Positions 8,987 through 15,409 of a stretch of 64,000 nt of DNA are shown piece after piece. This stretch comes from Clostridia bacterium (GTDB lineage Bacteria; Bacillota; Clostridia; Oscillospirales; CAG-272), in assembly GCA_017547755.1 (NCBI GenBank), contig JAFYOX010000069.1:1-64000 (forward strand). The letters run 5' to 3'. Position 1 is the stretch's first letter, and the number at the start of each line of letters is the position of its first letter. The notes under the pieces are model-generated. The model did no database searches. It was not told where the DNA came from and was given only the letters and a program-made list of their open reading frames with translations. The position numbers and the translations under genes are program-made.

Positions 8987-10075
8987 TTATATTTCTGTAT
9001 GGGGTGCGAAGGTGCCTGCCACTTTCAGCTGATCGCACATTTTTCCGAGTTCTTCAAGCATCTTCTGACCGTTTTCGCTGTCGGTCGTACCGTCGATCTC
9101 GATGTAGAAATAGTACTGCCAGGAGTGCTTCCGGAGAGGTCTGCTGCGGAGTGCGGTCATATTGTATCCGTATTTTCCGAGGATGCTGAGCGCATTGGCG
9201 AGAGACCCCGCTTCGTTCTTGACCGTGAACATCAGGATCGAGCTGGTCAGTGACGGGGATTTTGCGCGGACTTTCGAAAGGACCGCGAAGCGTGTGGTGT
9301 TTTCACCGTTCTTGTTGATGTTGGCTGCCAGTACCTTCAGACCGTAGAGCTCCGCTGTTTCCGCGCTGGCAATGGCGCCGAGGGTTCTGTCGTTTGCTTC
9401 TGCGACCATTTTTGCGGAGAGCGCGGTATTGGAGGATTCTTCCGTCTTGAAGCCGCGCATTTCGATGTAGTCGTGACACTGGCTGAGTGCCTGCGGATGG
9501 CTGGTCACTGTCCGGATGTCTTCCGCGGACGCACCGGGAATTCCGAGAAGATTCTGGCGGACTTCCAGTTCATAGATGCCGTTGATGAACAGTCCGCCCG
9601 AGAAGATCAGGTCGATGGTCTGTCCGACTTCGCCGGCATAGCTGTTTTCGATGGGAAGGACTGCCGCGTCGCATTCGCCGTTCACGACCGCGTCATACGC
9701 CGCCTGGAAGTCCGTATGGGAGATCCGGCTGCTTCCCGGGAAGATCCGTCCCGCCGCGATATGGGCAAACGCGCCTTCGACGCCGCTGTACGCGATCTTG
9801 AGTCCGCTCTGCATCCGGTACTGGTAGGCGCGGGATACCGACATGAGATGCTTCAGATAGTCGATATAGTAGCCTTTGAGGACGTCGTCTTCAATGTATG
9901 CCGAATTTTTCTCGATCACCGCATCCTCGCGCTTCTGGTCGAGGATCGGCAGACCGAATTCCTTTTTGTGTTCGTAGACCATTTCGGCGGCGTGCATCCG
10001 CTTTACGAACAGCTGTGCCATCTGCGCGTCCACTTCATTGATGATCTTTCTTGCTTCTTCCAGTTTGCTCGCCAT
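8987..10075 (-). CDS. pheA: P-protein: chorismate mutase / prephenate dehydratase with ACT domain
   Basis: Converts chorismate to prephenate and then to phenylpyruvate, the committed route to phenylalanine. The 362 residues hold an AroQ-type chorismate mutase at 1-90 (EARKIINEVDAQMAQLFVKR), a periplasmic-binding-like dehydratase domain at about 95-275 (AYSGVEGAFAHIAA, VLPIENSYAGEV, TSHPQALSQCHDYI, NTTRFAVLSK), and an ACT domain at about 285-355 (MFTVKNEAGSLANALSILGKYGYNMTALRSRP), normally the Phe sensor. It is the first enzyme gene after the leader-peptide/hairpin region, so attenuation there would set expression of all aro genes downstream. Confidence 0.96.
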   Translation of the reverse strand: MASKLEEARKIINEVDAQMAQLFVKRMHAAEMVYEHKKEFGLPILDQKREDAVIEKNSAYIEDDVLKGYYIDYLKHLMSVSRAYQYRMQSGLKIAYSGVEGAFAHIAAGRIFPGSSRISHTDFQAAYDAVVNGECDAAVLPIENSYAGEVGQTIDLIFSGGLFINGIYELEVRQNLLGIPGASAEDIRTVTSHPQALSQCHDYIEMRGFKTEESSNTALSAKMVAEANDRTLGAIASAETAELYGLKVLAANINKNGENTTRFAVLSKVRAKSPSLTSSILMFTVKNEAGSLANALSILGKYGYNMTALRSRPLRKHSWQYYFYIEIDGTTDSENGQKMLEELGKMCDQLKVAGTFAPHTEI

Positions 10076-10098
10076 AGTTATCTTGTCCTTTCGGCAGA

Positions 10099-10133
10099 AA
10101 ACCTCACTCGCACAGCGGATGCAAGTGAGGTTT
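10099..10133 (-). promoter_or_regulatory. Hairpin (candidate attenuator) before pheA
   Basis: On the minus-strand RNA, AAACCTCACTTGCA pairs with TGCGAGTGAGGTTT across a 7-base loop: 14 pairs, one a G-U. The U-run is short (about four U, then CUG), so termination strength is uncertain. It lies between the Phe/Tyr-rich leader peptide (stop at 10177) and the pheA ATG (10075). The leader's stop region contains GTGAG, which can pair with CTCAC in the 5' arm. This is a short possible antiterminator and is inference only. Confidence 0.7.
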
Positions 10134-10176
10134 CAGGAGAATGTATCGGTTTTATTTTATGGGATACTCCGCAATC

Positions 10177-10266
10177 TCACAGGCATTTTTCCGCGTCAAA
10201 GCAGGCATAGCCGAAATAATAGGCTGCGCCGAAGGGAAAGAAATATCTGCCCATTATGAGTTTCAT
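10177..10266 (-). CDS. Phe/Tyr-rich leader peptide of the pheA-aro operon
   Basis: A short open frame of 29 codons plus TGA. Its start ATG follows the strong ribosome site CGGAGGAAACCGCT. The peptide contains RYFFPFGAAYYFGYACF: five Phe and four Tyr codons in one 16-codon stretch. This is the architecture of amino-acid-sensing leader peptides (compare the pheA and pheST leaders of enteric bacteria): a peptide rich in the regulated amino acid, then a hairpin, then the biosynthetic gene. Ribosome stalling at low charged tRNA-Phe/Tyr would be expected to change folding of the hairpin at 10099-10133. It starts 45 bp after the stop of the ACT-domain gene. There is no homology evidence; the call rests on composition, ribosome site and position. 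Confidence 0.85.
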   Translation of the reverse strand: MKLIMGRYFFPFGAAYYFGYACFDAEKCL

Positions 10267-10311
10267 AGCGGTTTCCTCCGTAAAGAATGCTGTGAATATC
10301 CGGATAGCTGT

Positions 10312-10743
10312 TTACAGTTTGTCGATGTCCGCGTCCGTGATCAGATGGAAGCCGGCATTGACGAGAATGTTTTCTGCTTCGGCGTTTTCTTCCACGCGAA
10401 GTACCACGTAAGCGTGCTTTTCCGTGCGTGCCATAAATGCGTAGAGATATTCGACGTTTACGTTCGCGTCGTCAAGTACCTTGAGTGCGGCGGTCAGCTT
10501 GCCGGGAGCGTCGCCGATCTTGACGCCGATAACTTCGGTGATCTTGAGAAGGAAGCCCGCTTCTTCCAGCGTTTTTACTGCGGTCGCTTCATTGTTTACG
10601 ATCAGGCGGAGGATGCCGAAATCTTCCGTTTCCGCAATGGAAAGCGCGCGGATGTTGACGTTGTTCTTTGCGAGAATGTCAGTGACGGAAACGATGGTTC
10701 CCTGCTTGTTTTCAACAAATACGGTTAACTGTCTGATTGCCAT
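10312..10743 (-). CDS. Tandem ACT-domain protein, probable amino-acid-responsive regulator of the adjacent ligase
   Basis: A 143-residue protein built of two ACT domains (1 to about 70, QLTVFVENKQGTIVSVTDIL; 72-140, VIGVKIGDAPGKLTAALKVL). ACT domains bind amino acids and control enzymes allosterically. In many anaerobic Clostridia and archaea such a stand-alone protein is encoded next to phenylacetate-CoA ligase, as here (20 bp after paaK). The likely role is sensing aromatic amino acids, but the ligand and target are inferred from context only. RBS AAAGGAG precedes the ATG. Confidence 0.85.
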   Translation of the reverse strand: MAIRQLTVFVENKQGTIVSVTDILAKNNVNIRALSIAETEDFGILRLIVNNEATAVKTLEEAGFLLKITEVIGVKIGDAPGKLTAALKVLDDANVNVEYLYAFMARTEKHAYVVLRVEENAEAENILVNAGFHLITDADIDKL

Positions 10744-10763
10744 AACTGTACTCCTTTCAAAAC

Positions 10764-12071
10764 TTAGATGAGTTTTCTCTTATCGATCACGCGGACGGCC
10801 TTGCCTTCGCTGCGGGCGATGGACTTGGGTGCAACAAGGTGAACGGTCGGGTTGATGCCGAGCATGGTCTTCATTGCGTTTGCGAGGGATTTTTCCATTG
10901 CGAGGATCTCGCTGACCTTGTCGGTGAAGTGTGCGGCTGTCATTTCGACGTTGACTTCGAAGGTATCGTTATTGTTTACGCGGTCGACCACGATCTGGTA
11001 GTTCGGTTCGTAGCCTTCGGTCAGAAGAACGGTTTCGATCTGGCTCGGGAATACGTTGACGCCGCGGATGATGAGCATATCGTCGGTTCTGCCCATGGGC
11101 TTTGCCATCTTGACGAGGGTACGTCCGCAGGAGCACTTCTTGCGGGAGAGTACGCAGATGTCACGGGTACGGTAACGGAGAAGCGGGAATGCTTCCTTGT
11201 CGAGAGAGGTGAATACGAGTTCACCCTTGGAGCCTTCGGGAAGAACTTCGCCGGTATCGGGGTCGATGATTTCGGCGTAGAAGTGGTCTTCGTTGACGTG
11301 CATACCGGTCTGTTCGCTGCATTCGAATGCAACGCCGGGGCCGGTGGTCTCGGTCAGACCGTAAATGTCGTATGCCTTGATGCCGAGGGTCTCTTCGATC
11401 TGATGACGCATTTCTTCGGTCCACGGTTCCGCACCGAAAATGCCGGCCTTCAGCGGAATATCTTCGGGCTTGTAGCCCTGTTCCTTCAGGCTTTCGCCGA
11501 GGTATGCGGCATAGGAAGGCGTGCAGCAGAGGATGGTCGCGCTGAGGTCCATCATGAACTGTACCTGACGTTCGGTGTTGCCGGAGGACATGGGAAGGGT
11601 CAGGCAGCCGACCTTATGGGAACCGCCGTTCAGACCGAAACCGCCGGTGAACAGACCGTAGCCGTAGGCAACCTGGCATACATCCTTTTTGGTTCCGCCG
11701 ACTGCGGTGATCGCACGTGCGCAGCAGTCTTCCCAGAGATCAACGTCATGCTGGGTGTAGAACGCAACGACGCGGCGGCCGGTGGTGCCGGAGGTGGAGT
11801 GGATTCTTACGCAGTCTTCCAGCGGCTTTGCGAGAAGGCCGTAGGGGTATGCGTCACGGAGGTCGGATTTGGTGAGGAAGGGGAGCTTGTGCAGGTCGTC
11901 GATGCTCCGGATATCGTCGGGAGTTACACCCTTTTCGTCCATGAGGTTCTTGTAGTAGGGAACGTTTTCATAAACGTGCTTGACCTGCTTGACCAGCTTT
12001 TCCGACTGAAGTTTTTTCATATCCTCTGCGGACATGGTTTCGATTTCTCTCTGATAGTAATTCTGTTCCAT
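10764..12071 (-). CDS. paaK: Phenylacetate-CoA ligase (arylacetate-CoA ligase)
   Basis: An AMP-forming ligase activating phenylacetate or a related arylacetate to its CoA thioester. The 435 residues match the PaaK family. Seen: the P-loop STSGTTGRRVV, the adenylation motif YDIYGLTETTGPGVAFEC, and the C-terminal hinge region RYRTRDIC with GRTDDMLIIRGVNVFPSQIE. In anaerobes the product can be reductively carboxylated by indolepyruvate ferredoxin oxidoreductase (not in this window) to an aromatic 2-oxo acid, so the enzyme can feed aromatic amino acid synthesis. Placement behind a Phe-type T-box and ahead of the aro genes favours that anabolic role over aerobic catabolism. Confidence 0.9.
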   Translation of the reverse strand: MEQNYYQREIETMSAEDMKKLQSEKLVKQVKHVYENVPYYKNLMDEKGVTPDDIRSIDDLHKLPFLTKSDLRDAYPYGLLAKPLEDCVRIHSTSGTTGRRVVAFYTQHDVDLWEDCCARAITAVGGTKKDVCQVAYGYGLFTGGFGLNGGSHKVGCLTLPMSSGNTERQVQFMMDLSATILCCTPSYAAYLGESLKEQGYKPEDIPLKAGIFGAEPWTEEMRHQIEETLGIKAYDIYGLTETTGPGVAFECSEQTGMHVNEDHFYAEIIDPDTGEVLPEGSKGELVFTSLDKEAFPLLRYRTRDICVLSRKKCSCGRTLVKMAKPMGRTDDMLIIRGVNVFPSQIETVLLTEGYEPNYQIVVDRVNNNDTFEVNVEMTAAHFTDKVSEILAMEKSLANAMKTMLGINPTVHLVAPKSIARSEGKAVRVIDKRKLI

Positions 12072-12135
12072 TTTGAGATAGATCCTTTCTGCAAAATAAA
12101 GTCATGGCGGTGTCGTACCGCCTGGAGTAGATTTT

Positions 12136-12431
12136 GCAGTGCAAAAAACAGAAAAGTCCTCTGCACTCCAATGAAGAATACAGAGGACGAGAAATTGCAA
12201 ATCCCGTGGTACCACCTCAGTTCGCCGCAGTCTCACGACAGCGGCCTTATCAGGTACTGACATACCTTAGTTCTGTGACGGGAACTCCCGTTGCATCCTA
12301 CTACGGATCTCTCCGATTCAGCGCACTGCTAACAGAATGAATTCGAGAAGGACGCCCCCTTTGCCTCGCACCAACCGGCAACTCTCTCCAGGTTCTTTCC
12401 GACCTACTGGTTTCTGATCAACGCATTTGAT
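12136..12431 (-). promoter_or_regulatory. T-box riboswitch leader, likely Phe-specific (UUC specifier)
   Basis: Read on the minus strand, the leader shows the T-box core TGAGGTGGTACCACGG (12204-12219), whose bulge pairs with the NCCA end of uncharged tRNA. It also has Stem I elements AGTAGG, GGAGAGAG and GGTTGGTGCGAGG, and a downstream intrinsic terminator. On the 3' side of Stem I the context CGAATTCATT places UUC (Phe) at 12341-12339 after the usual GAA and before A. Specifier assignment is by pattern and should be treated as probable. The regulated genes are paaK, the ACT gene and perhaps the whole aro operon. Confidence 0.92.
12141..12189 (-). terminator. T-box terminator hairpin
   Basis: On the minus strand GTCCTCTGTA pairs with TGCAGAGGAC, followed by TTTTCTGTTTTTT. 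It ends the T-box leader about 70 bases before the paaK ATG. In T-box logic it is disrupted when uncharged tRNA stabilises the antiterminator. Confidence 0.9.
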
Positions 12432-12438
12432 GGTATGT

Positions 12439-12467
12439 ATTATATTACTTTAACACGGTGATGTCAA
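12439..12467 (-). promoter_or_regulatory. Promoter for the T-box / paaK / aro transcript
   Basis: A perfect sigma-A-type promoter on the minus strand: TTGACA (12467-12462), a 17-bp spacer and TATAAT (12444-12439). The expected start near 12431 places the T-box at the 5' end of the transcript. Confidence 0.92.
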
Positions 12468-12582
12468 TGGTTTTCGCGGAAAAATTGCGCACGACCCTGT
12501 TTTTTGGTACAAATATCTAATGAAATATGCGGATCATTGTGCGGGATGCACAGGATAAGCCGCTGTAACTGCGGGAAAGGTC

Positions 12583-13716
12583 TTATTCGCAGAGGATCTT
12601 GCAGACCTTTTCGAGGTGTTCGCGGATCGCGAGATGCTGCGGGCACTTCTTTTCGCAGACGCCGCACTGCTTGCAGTCCGCGAAGGTCTTGCCGCCGTGA
12701 TTGAGGTAATCCTTCATCATGTTCTTCGCGTGATCCTTCAGGCCGTATACGTTGTAGTAGGTCCAGATTTCGAAGATGCGCGGGATGTTGATTTCCACCG
12801 GGCAGGGCTGGCAGTACTTGCAGCCGGTGCAGTACAGTTCGGAGAACTTCTTGATTTCTTCCATGGCAGCGCCGAGCTGTTCCCATTCTTCCGTGGAGAA
12901 CGCGGTGTCGTCGGAGGAAACCTTGATGTTCTTCTGAACCATGTCAAGGTTCTGCATACCGGAGAGGGCACAGTTCAGGTTCGGGTTGCCGAGGCAGAAC
13001 TTGAACGCCAGTTCGTAGGTCGCGATGGACGGCTTGCCGGTGAGCTTTGCGTACAGATCGGTGGGAGCTGCGAGACGTCCGCCGCCGACCGGGCCCATTG
13101 CTACGGTGCCGAGTCCCTTTTCGTGCGCGTATGCGAGCATTTCTTCGTTGGAGCGGTCGAGAAGGTTGTACTGGCAGAGCATGGATTCCATCTTTACGCC
13201 GCGTGCTTCGGATGTGTCGATGATGTACTTGATTACTTCCGGGCTGTCGTGGAAGGAGAAGGAAATGTGACGGATCAGACCTTCTTCCTTTGCCTTTGCC
13301 GCTTCTTCCAGAAGGTTGTTTTTGAGCAGAACATCGTCGTAGGAGCCCTTGTTCATGCTCCAGAAGTGATAGAAGTCGACGTGGTCGGTGCCGAGACGGG
13401 ACAGGCTGCGTTCGAGGCAGCGGCGGTAGTCGCCCGGTTCCTTGATGTCGCCCATGGAACACTTGGTGGAGATGAGGATCTTGTCGCGGAAGTTCTTGAC
13501 CGCGTGGCCGAGAGCCGCTTCGCTGTTGGAGTTGCAGTAGTAGGGAGCGGTATCGAAATAGTTGACGCCGTTTTCGAAAGCGTGCGCGATCATTTCGTCG
13601 GTCTTGTCCTGATCCACGAAATTCTTTTCGTCCTGCTTGTATTCCGGAAAACGCATGCAGCCGAAGCCGAGTGCGGAAATTTTTTCGCCGGTCTTGCCGA
13701 ATTCACGATAATTCAT
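12583..13716 (-). CDS. Aldo/keto reductase with C-terminal ferredoxin-like [4Fe-4S] domain
   Basis: A 377-residue oxidoreductase. Residues 1 to about 270 are an aldo/keto reductase barrel (SALGFGCMRFPE, GVNYFDTAPYYCNSNSE, ILISTKC, DHVDFYHFWSMN). The C-terminus has eight cysteines in two clusters, CTGCKYCQPCP and CKQCGVCEKKCP, as in bacterial ferredoxins, implying two [4Fe-4S] centres. This domain pair is common in strict anaerobes; the substrate is unknown. It has its own promoter and runs toward the T-box promoter with 115 bp between, in which I see no terminator or other feature. Confidence 0.9.
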   Translation of the reverse strand: MNYREFGKTGEKISALGFGCMRFPEYKQDEKNFVDQDKTDEMIAHAFENGVNYFDTAPYYCNSNSEAALGHAVKNFRDKILISTKCSMGDIKEPGDYRRCLERSLSRLGTDHVDFYHFWSMNKGSYDDVLLKNNLLEEAAKAKEEGLIRHISFSFHDSPEVIKYIIDTSEARGVKMESMLCQYNLLDRSNEEMLAYAHEKGLGTVAMGPVGGGRLAAPTDLYAKLTGKPSIATYELAFKFCLGNPNLNCALSGMQNLDMVQKNIKVSSDDTAFSTEEWEQLGAAMEEIKKFSELYCTGCKYCQPCPVEINIPRIFEIWTYYNVYGLKDHAKNMMKDYLNHGGKTFADCKQCGVCEKKCPQHLAIREHLEKVCKILCE

Positions 13717-13768
13717 AGGGAGATATCCTTTCTTTTTTCTTCGGTTGTTGTTGTGACTGTACCCGTAT

Positions 13769-13798
13769 ATTATATAAGATGAAGAAGGTGTTTGTCAA
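13769..13798 (-). promoter_or_regulatory. Promoter for the aldo/keto reductase gene
   Basis: Minus strand TTGACA (13798-13793), 18-bp spacer, TATAAT (13774-13769), about 50 bp before the ATG at 13716. Confidence 0.85.
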
Positions 13799-13904
13799 TC
13801 CCAATATGTGGATTGGTGCGGAATTATTAAAATTTCTGAGGAAAATTTTATTTTTAAAAAGTCTTAAAAATTCCGCACTGCTGAACCTTTTGTTTTTCCG
13901 GAAC

Positions 13905-13936
13905 ATCTGTACATACAGATCCGGATCTGATAGAAT
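13905..13936 (+). promoter_or_regulatory. Candidate promoter with overlapping palindrome upstream of the ECF sigma gene
   Basis: TGTACA (13908-13913) and TAGAAT (13931-13936) are 17 bp apart. The -35 lies inside the perfect inverted repeat ATCTGT-ACAT-ACAGAT (13905-13920), which could be an operator. An alternative ECF-style reading has GGAAC just upstream as a -35, which would suggest autoregulation. Confidence 0.5.
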
Positions 13937-13966
13937 TTCAATAACCGAAGAAAGGAGGCGGACGTT

Positions 13967-15277
13967 ATGGAAAACGCCCGGTTTGAAGCCCTGCTGGAAC
14001 AGTACCGCGAGCCGGTCGAGCGGTATATTCACTGCCGGATGCCGTGTTCCGCAGATGCGGACGACGTGGTGCAGAACACGTTTCTCGCGGCATTCCGGAA
14101 TTTCGGCACCCTGCGCGATCCGGCGGCGTTCCGGGCATGGCTTTTAGCCATTGCGAAGAACGAATGCCGGATGTACTACCGCCGGAAATACCGGACGGAG
14201 ACCGTATCGCTCGATGCGCTCGGCGAGATTGCCGCGAAAACGGGCGTGCGCGGCGGTATTTCACGGGAAATTCTCGACGCGCTTCCCGAGGATGCACGGA
14301 CGATCCTCGTCCTGTACTACGTCGAAGAAATGCCGCAGGCGGACATCGCGGCACGGCTCGGCATCCCCGTCGGGACGGTCAAAAGCCGTCTGCATTACGC
14401 AAGAGAGCGGTTCCGCACCGCCTGTCCGCCTCATATCCGCAGTATGTACGAAAAGAGAGGTTCGCTCATGAAAGAAAAAACCATTGACTATACCGCCGGC
14501 TTTTCCGCGGAACTGCCGGAACTCGTGATCACAAAAAAGGACGTGCCGTTTTTTGAAGTGAAGGACATCGGCGTGATCGTGCCGGAGGTCGGCAGACGCT
14601 CGTATGAAGGGACGTACCGCTATCCCGCGAAAAAGCTCACGCTCGTTTCCCATTTCCGTGCGGAGCGCCTGTGCAGCATCCACGGAGCGGAAGGGGTCAA
14701 GGTCTGCGAGGATATGTACTCCCCGAAGCTGGACTATTACACCCGCAACGCGCAGACCTCGTTTGTGCAGATGACGGACGAATACCTCCGGTATCTCGGC
14801 TTCATGTACGGCGACGACTACATCCCCGAAAGCGAAACCACCTATGAGGATATGCTCGTCCTGCACACGTTCCTTGACGAAGGCTACAATAAGATCGTCA
14901 ACGCGGAAGACCCCGTGCGCGGCAATCCGCTCGTGATCCGCGAACGTCCGGCGGATCATGACGCATCGTCGGACAAGCCGGACGAACTCTTCCTTGAAAA
15001 GCCGTTCTTCCGCTATACCACCGGTGTGTATGCTGTGAAGATCGGCGGAAGCGTATACGAAGCCGTCGGCGTGATCGAAGTGCTGAACGGCTACGTGACC
15101 GAAAAATTCATCACCCGCGACGATCGCTGCATCCTGCTCCGCTGGTACGAAACGTGGGTCAGCGTGTGCATGAACGGCAATTATTCCGACGAATACCGGG
15201 AATCCCTGGACGGCAACCGCCGTCTGCGGGTCAACGGCGAAGAATACATCCATCTCGAAGACCGTCTGTACCGGTAA
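13967..15277 (+). CDS. ECF-type RNA polymerase sigma factor with long unrecognised C-terminal domain
   Basis: A 436-residue protein. Residues 1 to about 160 are a sigma-70 ECF factor: region 2 (ADDVVQNTFLAAFRNFGTL, AFRAWLLAIAKNE) and region 4 helix-turn-helix (ALPEDARTILVLYYVEEMPQ; LGIPVGTVKSRLHYARERFR). Ordinary ECF factors end there; this one continues for about 270 residues that I do not recognise. The extension is Tyr/Asp/Glu-rich, has no membrane segment and ends LRVNGEEYIHLEDRLYR. An internal ATG at 14469 after AGAGAGGTTCGCTC could start the extension separately, so it may be a fused partner or anti-sigma-like regulator. The gene start follows AAAGGAGG. Confidence 0.85.
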   Translation: MENARFEALLEQYREPVERYIHCRMPCSADADDVVQNTFLAAFRNFGTLRDPAAFRAWLLAIAKNECRMYYRRKYRTETVSLDALGEIAAKTGVRGGISREILDALPEDARTILVLYYVEEMPQADIAARLGIPVGTVKSRLHYARERFRTACPPHIRSMYEKRGSLMKEKTIDYTAGFSAELPELVITKKDVPFFEVKDIGVIVPEVGRRSYEGTYRYPAKKLTLVSHFRAERLCSIHGAEGVKVCEDMYSPKLDYYTRNAQTSFVQMTDEYLRYLGFMYGDDYIPESETTYEDMLVLHTFLDEGYNKIVNAEDPVRGNPLVIRERPADHDASSDKPDELFLEKPFFRYTTGVYAVKIGGSVYEAVGVIEVLNGYVTEKFITRDDRCILLRWYETWVSVCMNGNYSDEYRESLDGNRRLRVNGEEYIHLEDRLYR

Positions 15278-15284
15278 AATTCCG

Positions 15285-15316
15285 ATCCGTCCGAAGAAAT
15301 TCGGGCGGATTTCTAT
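15285..15316 (+). terminator. Intrinsic terminator after the sigma factor gene
   Basis: ATCCGTCCGAA pairs with TTCGGGCGGAT around a GAAA loop (11 pairs, one G-U), then TTCTATT. Confidence 0.75.
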
Positions 15317-15344
15317 TGATTCTTCAAAAAAGATGTGCTAAAAT
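15316..15344 (+). promoter_or_regulatory. Promoter for the ACT-MBL gene
   Basis: TTGATT (15316-15321), 17-bp spacer, TAAAAT (15339-15344), directly after the preceding terminator. Confidence 0.75.
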
Positions 15345-15409
15345 TCTTGCATCGCAAATCGGGCGAAGACATGAAGACTTGAAGACATAATCATAACCGG
15401 GAGACTGCC

